This document shows positions 50,608 through 60,550 of a DNA stretch of 64,000 bases, piece by piece. Made by a program: the position numbers and the translations under genes. The notes beneath the pieces are model-generated. The model was given only the letters and a program-made list of their open reading frames with translations. It did no database searches and was not told the origin of the DNA. Numbering within the stretch: the first letter of the stretch is position 1; each line of letters starts with the position of its first letter. This DNA comes from Oceanicola sp. 502str15 (GTDB lineage Bacteria; Pseudomonadota; Alphaproteobacteria; Rhodobacterales; Rhodobacteraceae), in the NCBI RefSeq assembly GCF_024105635.1, contig NZ_WYDQ01000001.1, positions 1,302,001-1,366,000 on the forward strand, written 5' to 3'.

Positions 50608-51555
50608 ATGATGATCAAGGCCATAGTCGCCCTTCTCGGCCTCACCGCCGTCGTGGCCGTGCTCGCCGGCTGCTCCGCCAGCCAGAAGCGCTCCGCCGAG
50701 GCGGCCTATCCGCCCGTCGGGCCGGTGGTCGAGGTTGACGGCAAACGCCTGCACTACATCGACGTGGGGCGCGGTCCGACGGTCATCCTGCTCCACGGCG
50801 CGGGCGGCAACCTGCGCGACTACACCTTCGACCTCGTCGACCGGCTGAAAGGGCGCTACCGCGTGATCGCGGTCGACCGTCCCGGCCTCGGCCACTCCGA
50901 AGCCATCGCAGGCGGCGGCACGCCCCAGCAGCAGGCCGCCATCCTCGACGCGCTGGCCGCCAAGCTCGGCGTGCGCAAGGCCGTTGTCGTCGGCCACAGC
51001 TACGGCGGCGCGGTCGCCATGGCCTGGGCGGTGGAGCGCCCCGAGCGCGTGGCCGCCGTGGTCTCGCTCGCCGGGGCCACCATGCCCTGGGAAGGGCCGC
51101 TCGACAGCTTCTATTCCCTCACCGGCTCCCCCGCGGGCCGCACCTTCGCCGTGCCGGTGATCTCCGCGCTCGCCTCCGATGCCCGGATCGAAAGCGCCCT
51201 GGCCGAAATCTTCACACCGCAGAAGCCCCCGCGCGGCTACCTCGAGCACATCGGTGCCCCCCTTTCCGTGCGCGCCTCCACCCTGCGCAACAACGGCCAG
51301 CAGGTGCTCAAGCTCAAGGCCGCGCTGCAACGTCTTCGCCCGTCCTACCCGCGCCTGCGCCTGCCCATCGAGATCGTCCACGGCACCGCCGATACCATCG
51401 TCGGCATCGACATCCACGCCCGCCCCATGGCCGCCCTGATCCCCTCCGCCCGGCTCACCGTCCTGCCCGGCGTCGGGCATATGCCGCAACATGCCAACCC
51501 GCAGGCAACAGTCGACGCCATCAACCGCGCCGCCGCCCGCGCCGGATTGCGCTAA
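50608..51555 (+). CDS. Alpha/beta hydrolase, predicted lipoprotein
   Basis: A 315-residue alpha/beta-hydrolase fold protein. The N-terminus is a lipoprotein signal ([16 protein letters not shown], lipobox Cys at about residue 25). The oxyanion region [12 protein letters not shown], nucleophile elbow [13 protein letters not shown] (Ser about residue 132), acid in HGTADTIVG and final His in [13 protein letters not shown] complete the triad. Probably anchored in the inner or outer membrane facing the periplasm. Substrate unknown. GAGGG lies about 9 nt before the ATG pair. It precedes ppk2 by 52 nt. Confidence 0.85.
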   Translation: MMIKAIVALLGLTAVVAVLAGCSASQKRSAEAAYPPVGPVVEVDGKRLHYIDVGRGPTVILLHGAGGNLRDYTFDLVDRLKGRYRVIAVDRPGLGHSEAIAGGGTPQQQAAILDALAAKLGVRKAVVVGHSYGGAVAMAWAVERPERVAAVVSLAGATMPWEGPLDSFYSLTGSPAGRTFAVPVISALASDARIESALAEIFTPQKPPRGYLEHIGAPLSVRASTLRNNGQQVLKLKAALQRLRPSYPRLRLPIEIVHGTADTIVGIDIHARPMAALIPSARLTVLPGVGHMPQHANPQATVDAINRAAARAGLR

Positions 51556-51607
51556 GGCCCGCCCGGCCCCATACTGCCCGAGCCTTTTCAACCGCTTGGA
51601 CAGACCC

Positions 51608-52477
51608 ATGACCAATCTCCCCTTCGACGGCGCGATCTCGAAATTCTACGAAAGCGAAGCGCCCAAGGAGGTGCGCGAGGCGGTGGCGGAAGCGAAGGGC
51701 AAGACCATCCTCGAAGACTACCCTTACGACAAGCGGATGGACAAAGGCGACTACGAGGACACGCTGGAGGCCCTGCAGGTCGAGCTGGTCAAGATGCTCT
51801 CCTGGGTGAAGGACACCGGAGCGCGGGTGGCGGTGGTCTTCGAAGGCCGCGATGCCGCCGGAAAAGGCGGCACGATCAAGCGCTTCCGCGAAAACCTCAA
51901 CCCGCGCTCGGCCCGCGTGGTGGCGCTCTCCAAGCCCTCCGACAAGGAGGCCTCCGAGTGGTATTTCCAGCGCTACGTGCGCCAGCTCCCCTCGGGCGGC
52001 GAGTTCGTCATGTTCGACCGCAGCTGGTACAACCGCGCGGTTGTCGAAAAGGTCTTCGGCTTCTGCACCGACGCGCAGCGCCGCCATTTCTTCAACCAGC
52101 TCCCCGGCTTCGAGCAGATGATCTCCGAAGACGGCATCCACCTCTTCAAGATCTGGCTCAACGTCGGCCGCGCCGAGCAGCTCGGGCGCTTTCTCGAACG
52201 CGAGAAAGACCCGCTGAAACAGTGGAAACTCTCCTCCATCGACGTCGAGGGCCTCCAGAGATGGGAAGCCTACTCGGCCGCCATCCGCGAAACCTTCGCC
52301 ATGAGCCACACCGCCCGCAACCCCTGGACGGTGATCCGCTCCGACGACAAGCGCCGCGCCCGCATCGCCGCCATCCGCGCCGTGCTCTGCCGGCTCGACT
52401 ACCCCGGCAAGGACGAGAAGCTGGTGCACACGCCAGACCCGAAAATCTGCGGCGGCCCGGAGATCTGGACGGCCTGA
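51608..52477 (+). CDS. ppk2: Polyphosphate kinase 2 family protein
   Basis: A 289-residue P-loop kinase that transfers phosphate between polyphosphate and nucleoside diphosphates or monophosphates. Walker A is [16 protein letters not shown] (about 78-93); the Walker B region [19 protein letters not shown] (about 135-153) and the lid [19 protein letters not shown] (about 195-213) are typical single-domain PPK2. Substrate class (I, II or III) is not assigned with certainty; length and lid suggest class I. Its stop codon overlaps the start of the TetR gene (TGATG). Confidence 0.93.
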   Translation: MTNLPFDGAISKFYESEAPKEVREAVAEAKGKTILEDYPYDKRMDKGDYEDTLEALQVELVKMLSWVKDTGARVAVVFEGRDAAGKGGTIKRFRENLNPRSARVVALSKPSDKEASEWYFQRYVRQLPSGGEFVMFDRSWYNRAVVEKVFGFCTDAQRRHFFNQLPGFEQMISEDGIHLFKIWLNVGRAEQLGRFLEREKDPLKQWKLSSIDVEGLQRWEAYSAAIRETFAMSHTARNPWTVIRSDDKRRARIAAIRAVLCRLDYPGKDEKLVHTPDPKICGGPEIWTA

Positions 52478-53094
52478 TGCCCCGGCGCGGCTACCATCAC
52501 GGCAATCTTCGCCAGGCTCTGGTCGAGGCGGCAATCCGGCTGATCGAGGAGAAGGGCCCGCAGGGCTTCACCCTCTCCGAAGCGGCCAAGGACGCCGGCG
52601 TCACCCCGGCGGCCGTCTACCGTCACTTCGAGGGGCGCGAAGACCTGCTGGCCGAGGTGGCCAAGCAGGGCTATGCGATCTTTGGCGACCTGATGGAACA
52701 TGCCTATGAAACCGGCCAGCCCTCCGCCATCGCCAGCTTCGAAGCAACCGGGCGCGCCTACCTCGCCTTCGCCCGCAAGTTCCCCGGCCACTACCAGGCG
52801 ATGTTCGAGGCCGGGCTTTCGCTGGCCCGCGACCCAGACCTCGCCCGCGGCGCCGCCCGCGCCCAGAATGTGCTCGAACGCGCCGCCGCCGGGCTTGCCG
52901 ACCGCCTGCCCCCCGAAAAGCGCCCGCCAGCGGCAATGTTCTCGGCCCATGTCTGGGCCATGTCCCACGGCGTGGTCGAACTCTTCGCCCGAGGCTCCCC
53001 CGGCACCCGCGCGCCCTTCCCGCCCGAAGAGCTGCTGGAAACCGGCATCGGCATCTACCTGCGCGGCCTCGGCCTGATCCCGCCAGACGAGTAG
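52477..53094 (+). CDS. TetR/AcrR family transcriptional regulator
   Basis: A 205-residue regulator. The helix-turn-helix is YHHGNLRQALVEAAIRLIEEKG then LSEAAKDAGVTPAAVYRHFEGRED (residues about 6-55), with AVYRHF as recognition helix, followed by the TetR_C_33-like ligand domain. Its ATG overlaps the ppk2 stop by one base, so the two are co-translated; control of polyphosphate metabolism by this protein is plausible but unproven. The gene ends near a GCCCC-TTCG-GGGC hairpin. Confidence 0.87.
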   Translation: MPRRGYHHGNLRQALVEAAIRLIEEKGPQGFTLSEAAKDAGVTPAAVYRHFEGREDLLAEVAKQGYAIFGDLMEHAYETGQPSAIASFEATGRAYLAFARKFPGHYQAMFEAGLSLARDPDLARGAARAQNVLERAAAGLADRLPPEKRPPAAMFSAHVWAMSHGVVELFARGSPGTRAPFPPEELLETGIGIYLRGLGLIPPDE

Positions 53095-53109
53095 ACTTTA
53101 ATTAAAATG

Positions 53110-53211
53110 CGCCCCTTCGGGGCACGACATGTTTTTGGTGAGTATTTTCCGCAAGAAAATGCACAGGGTGCGCGCCCCTGTCATTTTCTTGCTCCAAATA
53201 TCTCCCGCCGG
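53110..53211. repeat. Hairpin plus inverted pair of the CAAGAAAATG dispersed repeat
   Basis: First a short GCCCC-TTCG-GGGC hairpin (53110-53122) that likely ends the TetR transcript (followed by GTTTTT). Then two copies of a repeat in opposite orientation: GAGTATTTTCCGCAAGAAAA at 53140-53159 and, on the other strand, GGGAGATATTTGGAGCAAGA ending at 53177-53206, together forming a long stem between convergent genes. A third copy lies at 60572-60605. Confidence 0.65.
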
Positions 53212-53226
53212 AGGCCCTGAATCTCT

Positions 53227-54201
53227 TTAACCGCCGCCGATCAATATCCCCGCCGCCAATACCAGAGCGCCTCCCAGCACCACCTGCATCGCCGCCCGGA
53301 AGAAGGGGGTTTCCATGTAGCGGTTCTGGATCCAGGCAATCGCCCAGAGCTCGACGAACACCACCATTAGCGCGATCACCGTTGCGGTCCAGAAATGCGG
53401 GATCAGATAGGGCAGCGCGTGGCCGAGGCCGCCGAGGGCGGTCATCACACCGCTGGCGAACCCGCGCTTGAAGGGTGAGCCGCGCCCGGAGAGTTGGCCG
53501 TCATCGCTGGCGGCTTCGGTGAAGCCCATCGAGATCCCCGCCCCGACCGAGGCGGCGAGGCCGACGAGGAAGGTTGTCCAGGGGTCCTGCGTGGCGAAGG
53601 CGGTGGCGAAGATCGGGGCCAGTGTGCTCACCGATCCGTCCATCAGCCCCGCCAGCCCCGGTTGCACCCATGTCAGCACGAACTGGCGGTGCGCCGTGGC
53701 CTCTTCCGCGCCCCGCACCCCGGCATCCAGCCCGCCTTCCAGCGCCTCGGCCTTCTGCTCGTGGCCGCGCTCTGCCGCCGCCAGATCGCCCAGCAGCTTA
53801 CGGGTGTCGGCATCGCGGGTGCGGGCGGCGGCGAGCACATAGAAGCGCTCGGCCTGCTGCTCCATCTCGCTGGCCAGCCCGCGCATCCGCTCCAGCGGCA
53901 GGTTCTCGGCCAGCCATACGGGTTTGCGGGCATAGAACCCGCTCACATGTTCGCGCCGGATCAGCGGGATCACCTCGCCGAAGCGCGCCTTGTGCCGTTC
54001 GATCAGCCGCTGCCGGTGGCCGTCTTCCTCCGCCGCCATCTGCTCGAACACGCCTGCCGTGCCGGGAAAATCACCGCGCAGGCGCTCGGCAAACCCGCGG
54101 TAGATGCGGGCGTCGTCCTCTTCGGAGGAGATGGCGAGCGCCAGCACCTCCTGCTCGGTGAGGTCGGCAAAGCGCTTGCGGGTGGTCAGAAAGCTGAACA
54201 T
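53227..54201 (-). CDS. mbfA: MbfA-type ferritin-like/VIT1 membrane iron (manganese) transporter
   Basis: A 324-residue protein fusing an N-terminal rubrerythrin/ferritin-like di-iron domain (about 1-165) to a CCC1/VIT1 membrane domain (about 170-324, five helices). Candidate iron ligands are the glutamates of SSEEDDARIY, MAAEEDGHRQR, MEQQAERFY and AAAERGHEQ. VIT landmarks include GLAGLMDGSVSTLAPIFATAF and GAGISMGFTEAASDDG. MbfA proteins in Agrobacterium and Bradyrhizobium export iron and protect against peroxide under Irr control; no clear Irr box is visible upstream here. Single gene. Confidence 0.9.
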   Translation of the reverse strand: MFSFLTTRKRFADLTEQEVLALAISSEEDDARIYRGFAERLRGDFPGTAGVFEQMAAEEDGHRQRLIERHKARFGEVIPLIRREHVSGFYARKPVWLAENLPLERMRGLASEMEQQAERFYVLAAARTRDADTRKLLGDLAAAERGHEQKAEALEGGLDAGVRGAEEATAHRQFVLTWVQPGLAGLMDGSVSTLAPIFATAFATQDPWTTFLVGLAASVGAGISMGFTEAASDDGQLSGRGSPFKRGFASGVMTALGGLGHALPYLIPHFWTATVIALMVVFVELWAIAWIQNRYMETPFFRAAMQVVLGGALVLAAGILIGGG

Positions 54202-54253
54202 GGGTCTAATCTAGCCCCCGCCGCGCGCTCCGACAGGGGCCAGGGTGTCGCGC

Positions 54254-54895
54254 TCAATTGCGGTTGAAGGTGATCGAAAAATCGTAGCCGCCCCAGTCAC
54301 TTGTGGCCACTCCGGCGGCCTCCGAGGCGGTGTATTCCTTCAGCCCCGGCACGCGCAGCACCGTCACCTCGCCGCCACCCTCTTCTACCGCGCCAGCGTG
54401 GAAGGCCGCCGCGCAGATGTCGCTGTCACCGGTATAGGGCCCCGAGCCCCAGACATCGCGCGCCTTGCTGGCATCGGCCGCGCAGAAGCACGAATGGCTT
54501 TCGGTCCCGGTCGGAAAGCGCCCACAGGCGGCAAGATCCGAGGTGACGGCAGGCGGCGGAAAGGCGATCGACTGGGCAAAGCTGCCCCAGTCGCGGGTGA
54601 TCACCCCATTGGCCTCCGAGCCGCTGTAACTCGCCTGCCCGTCGACGGTCTTGAGGCTCACCATGCCCCCCTCCGCGCCGATCACGCCCGCGTGGCGCGC
54701 CGCGGTGCAGACATCGCTGTCGCCCGTGTAGGGCCCCGAGCCCCAGACCGAGCCCGGCGCGGCCTTGGCATCGCAGAAACAGCTCCAGCTGGACTTTTCG
54801 GTGGTGAAATCGCTGCACGGCGGCGCCACGGATTCTGCCATGGCGGGCGCTGCAAGAAGGGCGGCAAAGGCACTGAGGGAAAAGAGGTTTTTCAT
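54254..54895 (-). CDS. Secreted protein with two tandem LCCL domains
   Basis: A 213-residue protein with a signal peptide (about 1-21, LAAPAMA/ES) and two similar LCCL modules of about 90 residues. Module 1 (about 35-115) has SCFCDAKAAPGSVWGSGPYT, CTAARHAGV, and YSGSEANGVITRDWG; module 2 (about 130-210) repeats SCFCAADASKARDVWGSGPY, CAAAFHAGA, and YTASEAAGVATSDWG. Paired cysteines suggest disulfides. LCCL folds are best known from animal extracellular proteins such as cochlin; bacterial ones have no settled role. GGAG precedes the ATG. It is divergent from the ssrA gene. Confidence 0.85.
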   Translation of the reverse strand: MKNLFSLSAFAALLAAPAMAESVAPPCSDFTTEKSSWSCFCDAKAAPGSVWGSGPYTGDSDVCTAARHAGVIGAEGGMVSLKTVDGQASYSGSEANGVITRDWGSFAQSIAFPPPAVTSDLAACGRFPTGTESHSCFCAADASKARDVWGSGPYTGDSDICAAAFHAGAVEEGGGEVTVLRVPGLKEYTASEAAGVATSDWGGYDFSITFNRN

Positions 54896-54974
54896 CTGGT
54901 CACTCCGTTGAAAAACTTGGTTCAAATTGACAATGACCAGAGTGTAGCCGCCCCGCGCCCCTGCGCAAAGCACC

Positions 54975-55003
54975 TTGAATTCACGCGCCTGCGCGCCTAT
55001 ATC
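54975..55003 (+). promoter_or_regulatory. Sigma-70 promoter of ssrA
   Basis: TTGAAT (54975-54980), a 17-nt spacer and TATATC (54998-55003), each 4 to 5 of 6 to consensus, ending just before the first tmRNA sequences. Transcription should begin near 55010. Confidence 0.8.
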
Positions 55004-55009
55004 TGGAGC

Positions 55010-55335
55010 GTTCCGGCAACGGGACTATGGACATAAACGCGCTCGTAATAAGCGGATCGGACCCGGGGGCGGTACCCGGCGGCTCCACCAAATATCTCTT
55101 GTTGGGAGATCATGGGGCCGAAACAGGATCGACGAACGTCTAAAGGGGTTATGCTTTGTCTCGGTGAGGTACCACCGATATCGGTCCGTAAAGTACAATT
55201 GCCAACAACAATCGTGCTCCGGTCGCTCTCGCTGCTTAATGCAGCGCGATAGATCGAAATCTTAAGTCCTTGCCTCTAGCCAGGTAAGGCGGGGTTCGCA
55301 GGCACCTGGCAACAGAAGCCTGCACTTTCCTCTCC
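55010..55335 (+). ncRNA. ssrA: tmRNA (ssrA), circularly permuted two-piece form
   Basis: Rescues stalled ribosomes by trans-translation. The acceptor piece comes first and ends CGGCGGCTCCACCA (CCA at 55088-55090); a short intervening hairpin (ATCTC/GAGAT, 55093-55111) is removed; the coding piece starts GGGGCCGAAACAGGATCGAC at 55114. The two ends form a 7-bp acceptor stem with a G-U at the third pair, the alanine identity element. The tag frame from 55201 is GCC AAC AAC AAT CGT GCT ... GCT GCT TAA, giving ANNNRAPVALAA, with stop at 55237-55239. The 3' limit near 55335 is approximate. Permutation is the rule in alphaproteobacteria. Confidence 0.95.
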
Positions 55336-55449
55336 GGTTGACAGGTTCCCGCACTCAGGCCACAACTCTGGCATGGGGACAGCGCGAACGCCCCGTGAGG
55401 CCCCAAGCCAGAGGTTCGCATGTTTGCCTTGCACAAGGAGACATGCCCG

Positions 55450-56265
55450 ATGGCTGCCCCCAACGAGATCACCCCTGCCCAGCTTCTGCGCCTGATCGGC
55501 ACGCCCGATTGTCCGGTGATCGTCGATATCTCGATCGACCCCGATTTCAACGCCGATCCATTCCTCATTCCCGGCTCCTTCCGCCACCCGCACACCGATA
55601 TCGAGGGGCTCAAAGCCCGTCTGAGCGGGCGGCGCTGCGTGGTAACCTGCCAGAAGGGCATCAAGCTGAGCCAAGGGCTGGTGGCCTGGCTGCGCGGCGA
55701 CGGGATCGAGGCCGAATACCTTTCGGGCGGGATGTATGGCTGGCGCGATACCCCCGGCACCTTCCGGGTTCCCGCCGCCGCCATCCCGGCGCCGGTGGAG
55801 GGCGCAACGCTCTGGGTCACCCGTCATCGCCCGAAGATCGACCGTATCGCCTGCCCCTGGCTGATCCGCCGGTTCGTCGACCCCGGTGCGCGGTTTCTCT
55901 TCGTCTCGCCCGCCGAGGTGGAGGGCGTAGCCGAGCGCTACGGGGCAACGCCCTTCGACATCGAAGGCGGGTTCTGGAGTCACCGGGGGGCGCGGTGCAG
56001 CTTCGACACGATGTGCGATGAGTTCGCCCTTCATTCCGACGCACTCGACCGCCTCGCCACGGTAATCCGCGCCGCCGACACCGATCGGCACGATCTGTCT
56101 CCGCAGGCCGCGGGTCTGCTGGCGCTGTCCGTCGGGCTTTCGCGGCAATACCGGGACGACCAGGCGCAACTGACCGCCGGGCTGACGCTCTATGACGCGC
56201 TTTATCGCTGGGCGCGCGACGGGTTCGACGAAGGACACGACTGGCCAACGGGGGCGGCAACGTGA
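55450..56265 (+). CDS. Rhodanese-ChrB fusion chromate-resistance protein
   Basis: A 271-residue protein. An N-terminal rhodanese domain (about 10-110) has a catalytic-type cysteine in CVVTCQKGIKLSQG (about residue 66) and the closing YLSGGMYGWRDT. The C-terminal half (about 125-265) matches the ChrB C-terminal domain: LWVTRHRPKIDRIACPWLIRRFVDP and FDTMCDEFALHSDALDRLA. The ATG at 55450 has AGGAG at 9 nt. It overlaps chrA by 4 nt (GTGA). Stand-alone versions occur with chrA; the domain is thought to handle chromate or superoxide stress, but the reaction is unproven. Confidence 0.87.
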   Translation: MAAPNEITPAQLLRLIGTPDCPVIVDISIDPDFNADPFLIPGSFRHPHTDIEGLKARLSGRRCVVTCQKGIKLSQGLVAWLRGDGIEAEYLSGGMYGWRDTPGTFRVPAAAIPAPVEGATLWVTRHRPKIDRIACPWLIRRFVDPGARFLFVSPAEVEGVAERYGATPFDIEGGFWSHRGARCSFDTMCDEFALHSDALDRLATVIRAADTDRHDLSPQAAGLLALSVGLSRQYRDDQAQLTAGLTLYDALYRWARDGFDEGHDWPTGAAT

Positions 56266-57527
56266 GCGTCCCCCTCTCCACCCTCACCCGCACCTTCGCC
56301 CGCATCGGCCTGCTCTCCTTCGGCGGGCCGGCAGCGCAGATCGCGCTGATGCACGAGGAACTCGTCGCGCGACGACAGTGGCTTACCGAACGGCAGTACC
56401 TTTCAGCCCTCTCCTTCTGCATGATGCTCCCCGGCCCCGAGGCCATGCAGCTCTGCACCTATGCCGGATGGCGTCTGCGCGGCATCCCGGGCGGGCTGAT
56501 CGCGGGCTGCCTCTTCGTGCTGCCCGGGGCGCTGGTGGTGCTGACTCTGGCGCTGGCCTATGCCGCCTATGGGCAGGTGCCGCTGGTGCAGAGCCTGTTC
56601 CTCGGCATCCAGGCCGCCGTGGTCGTGGTGGTGGTGCAGGCGCTCATCAAGATCTCGAGGCGCGCATTTGGCCCGGGATACATGGCCGAGGGGCTGGCGC
56701 TCGCCGCCCTCGCCTTTCTCGCCATCTACGCCCTTGGCCTGCCCTTCCCGCTGATCATCGCCGCGGCGGCGCTCTGGGGCGCTCTGCGGAGCACCAACCT
56801 GCAGATCGGCCCCGCGCCCACCCTGCCCCCCGGCAGCGCCCGGCGCACCCTTCTGACCGTAGTCATATTTGCCACACTCTGGGTCGCCCCCTTCGCGCTC
56901 ACCCGAGGCACCCCGCTGCTCACCGAGCTCGGCCTCTTCTTTTCGCAACTCGCCGTCGTCACCTTCGGCGGGGCCTATGCCGTGCTCGCCTACATGACCC
57001 AGGAGGCCGTCAGCACCCATCAGTGGCTCACCACCGCCGAAATGATCGACGGCCTCGGCCTGGCCGAAACCACCCCCGGCCCGCTGATCCTCGTCACCGA
57101 GTTCGTCGCGGCGCTCACCGGGGCCAAGCAGAGCGTCCCGATGGCCCTCGCCGCCGCCGCACTCACCCTGTGGGTCACCTTCATCCCCTGTTTCCTGTGG
57201 ATCTTCGCCGGTGCTCCCTACCTCGAGTGGATCACCCACCAGCCCCGCCTCGCCGGGGCGCTCAGGGCGATCACCGCCGCCGTGGTCGGCGTCATCGCCA
57301 ATCTCTCGCTCTGGTTTGCCCTGCACGTGCTCTTTGTCACCGTCCACACCCGATGGCCCGGCACCGCCACCCACCGCCCCGCCACGCCCGACTGGTCCAC
57401 GCTCGACCCCGCCGCCCTTGCCCTCACCGCCCTCGCCGCCCTGCTGCTGCTCGCCCTGCGCCTCGGCCTCGCCGCCACGCTGGCGCTCATGGCGCTGGCA
57501 GGCGGGCTGGCGGGCAGCCTGCTCTAG
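56262..57527 (+). CDS. chrA: Chromate transporter ChrA
   Basis: A 421-residue inner-membrane exporter of the CHR superfamily, full-length two-domain form. The N-terminal half begins TFARIGLLSFGGPAAQIALMH (about 8-28) with the conserved FGG-P motif, and the second half repeats it as FFSQLAVVTFGGAYAVLAYM (about 226-245). About ten hydrophobic helices. It starts with GTG overlapping the rhodanese-ChrB stop, so the pair is translated together. It exports chromate by exchange with protons or sulfate. Confidence 0.93.
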   Translation: MSVPLSTLTRTFARIGLLSFGGPAAQIALMHEELVARRQWLTERQYLSALSFCMMLPGPEAMQLCTYAGWRLRGIPGGLIAGCLFVLPGALVVLTLALAYAAYGQVPLVQSLFLGIQAAVVVVVVQALIKISRRAFGPGYMAEGLALAALAFLAIYALGLPFPLIIAAAALWGALRSTNLQIGPAPTLPPGSARRTLLTVVIFATLWVAPFALTRGTPLLTELGLFFSQLAVVTFGGAYAVLAYMTQEAVSTHQWLTTAEMIDGLGLAETTPGPLILVTEFVAALTGAKQSVPMALAAAALTLWVTFIPCFLWIFAGAPYLEWITHQPRLAGALRAITAAVVGVIANLSLWFALHVLFVTVHTRWPGTATHRPATPDWSTLDPAALALTALAALLLLALRLGLAATLALMALAGGLAGSLL

Positions 57528-57617
57528 CGCTGCGCGGCGTCCCGCGTTTTCGCCCTGTCATTCAGGTCCGAATCTCTTATGCTGGCCGCAAGCAAGCACT
57601 GAAAGGCCCCGTCCCTG

Positions 57618-58088
57618 ATGACCCGAGAAATCGACTACGGCAGGCTCATGCACCGCGCGATGCGGACGCTGATCCGCGATGTTCTTGCCGAGGTTTCCGA
57701 GCACGGGCTTCCCGGCCAGCATCACTTCTTCATCACCTTCGACACCCGCGCCGAGGGCGTTGAAATCGCCGACTGGCTGCGCGAGCGCTATCCCGAGGAA
57801 ATGACGGTGGTGATGCAGCACTGGTTCGACGATCTCGATGTCACCGACGACGGGTTTTCCGTCACCCTCAACTTCGGCGATGCGCCCGAGCGGCTGGTGA
57901 TCCCCTATGACGCCATCGCCACCTTCGTCGATCCCTCCGTCGAATTCGGCCTGCGCTTCGAGAGCCAGGACGACGAGGAGGACGACGACGAGGAAGAGAT
58001 CGCGCCCGCGCCAATGGCCGAGGATGTCGAAGAGACCGAAGGCCAGCATGACGCCGAGGTGGTCAGCCTCGACAGCTTCCGCAAATAG
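57618..58088 (+). CDS. sspB: ClpXP adaptor SspB, alphaproteobacterial type
   Basis: A 156-residue adaptor that delivers ssrA-tagged proteins to ClpXP. The peptide-binding domain (about 1-115) has YGRLMHRAMRTLIRDVLAEV, HHFFITFDTRAEGVEI and LNFGDAPERLVIPYDAI; an acidic flexible linker (DDEEDDDEEEIAPAP) leads to the C-terminal ClpX-binding tail VVSLDSFRK, as in Caulobacter SspB. It is a lone gene about 2.3 kb from ssrA, whose tag it should recognise. The upstream ribosome site is weak. Confidence 0.92.
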   Translation: MTREIDYGRLMHRAMRTLIRDVLAEVSEHGLPGQHHFFITFDTRAEGVEIADWLRERYPEEMTVVMQHWFDDLDVTDDGFSVTLNFGDAPERLVIPYDAIATFVDPSVEFGLRFESQDDEEDDDEEEIAPAPMAEDVEETEGQHDAEVVSLDSFRK

Positions 58089-58229
58089 CCGCTTTGTAAC
58101 GGGGCTGAATCGCCCCCATGACGGGGCGATTTCGGCGCCGTGAAGTTTCGGTAACGCTGCGTTTTGCCGCTTGATCGGCGCGGCCCACGCGGCGCAACTG
58201 GCCCCGGACACCAGCTACCGAGGCCTGCC

Positions 58230-58787
58230 ATGCCGAGCGATTTCGCCGTCTTTCTCACCGAGATGTTCCGCAAACCCGGCGAGGTGGTCGCCATCGCGCC
58301 CTCCTCCGCCGCCGTCGCCCGCAAGATGACCGAGGGGCTTGAGGCCATCGAGGGCCCGATCGTCGAGATCGGCCCGGGCACCGGCGTCTTCACCAAAGCA
58401 ATCCTTCAGCGCGGCGTGCACCCCTCGCGGCTCACCTGCATGGAAACCAACGACCGCTTCTGCGAGACGCTGCTGGCCAAGTTTCCCGGCGTGACCGTGC
58501 TGAACCGCCCGGCGCAGGACATCGGCCAGATCGGCCTTTCCGGCGTCGGCGCGGTGATCTCCGGCGTGCCGGTGCTGGCCCGCCCGACGATCCAGCGCGA
58601 GGTGGTCGGCCGGGCGCTGGAGGTCATGCGCCCCGGCGCGATCTTCGTCCAGATCACCTATTCCCCCGGCAGCCCGATCAGCCCCGAGATGCAGGCCGAA
58701 CTCGGCGTCTCCGCCCGCCGTCGCGGCATAACCTGGGCCAACCTGCCGCCCGCGCACGTCTGGGTCTTCACCCGCCGGGCGCAGTAA
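58230..58787 (+). CDS. PmtA-like phospholipid N-methyltransferase
   Basis: A 185-residue class I methyltransferase. SAM motif I is PIVEIGPGTGVFTKAIL (about 43-59), with the acidic residue in MDETN-like CMETNDRF; the opening FLTEMFRKPGEVVAIAPSSAAVARKM is the membrane-binding amphipathic start of Sinorhizobium/Rhodobacter-type PmtA, which converts phosphatidylethanolamine towards phosphatidylcholine. Related rRNA adenine methyltransferases share motif I but lack this N-terminus. GAGG precedes the ATG at 58230. Exact substrate moderately sure. Confidence 0.7.
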   Translation: MPSDFAVFLTEMFRKPGEVVAIAPSSAAVARKMTEGLEAIEGPIVEIGPGTGVFTKAILQRGVHPSRLTCMETNDRFCETLLAKFPGVTVLNRPAQDIGQIGLSGVGAVISGVPVLARPTIQREVVGRALEVMRPGAIFVQITYSPGSPISPEMQAELGVSARRRGITWANLPPAHVWVFTRRAQ

Positions 58788-58806
58788 ACAGGCACACCTC
58801 ACCCCC

Positions 58807-58876
58807 CCGTCATCCTCGGGCTCGACCCGAGGATCTGCACAGGCAGAGATCCTCGGATCAAGTCCGAGGATGACGG
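58807..58876. repeat. Palindromic REP-like element
   Basis: Nested inverted repeats: outer arms CCGTCATCCTCGG (58807-58819) and CCGAGGATGACGG (58864-58876), perfect over 13 bp, and inner arms CCGAGGATCT (58827-58836) and AGATCCTCGG (58847-58856), 10 bp. The GTCATCCTCGG...GAGGATCT wording is widespread in intergenic regions of alphaproteobacteria. It separates the PmtA-like gene from fumC. Confidence 0.85.
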
Positions 58877-58965
58877 TGCGGCTCCGACAGTTTGCGCTAA
58901 CCCACCATTGACCACCCCGCCGCATCCGGTATGTCTCCTGCGACAGCAGCAAGAGGGCGCATCCC

Positions 58966-60359
<1,394 letters not shown>

Positions 60360-60363
<4 letters not shown>

Positions 60364-60539
60364 GCAAGCCGGTCAACCTGAACCGGGTGCGCAAGGATAA
60401 GGCGCGGACCGAGGACAAGGCCCGCGCCGACGCGAACGCGGCGTTTCATGGGCTGACGAAGGCCGAGAAGGAGCGCGCGAAGGCGGAGGCCGCCCGGGTG
60501 GCGAGGCTGCACGCGCAGAGCCGGCGGGACGAGCGCTGA
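60360..60539 (+). CDS. DUF4169 family micro-protein
   Basis: A 59-residue, strongly basic helical protein starting at GTG 60360, which overlaps the fumC stop codon by 4 nt (GTGA). The translation begins [20 protein letters not shown] and continues [18 protein letters not shown], the pattern of DUF4169, a family usually encoded right after fumC in alphaproteobacteria. Translation is probably coupled to fumC. No function is known; charge suggests nucleic-acid or membrane contact. Confidence 0.82.
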
Positions 60540-60550
60540 GGCGGTGCACA

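Noticed and set aside
54202..54253. Irr/ICE-type iron box before mbfA
   Set aside because: The short gap has only GTCTAATCTAG-like sequence, not a convincing TTTAGAA-type palindrome.
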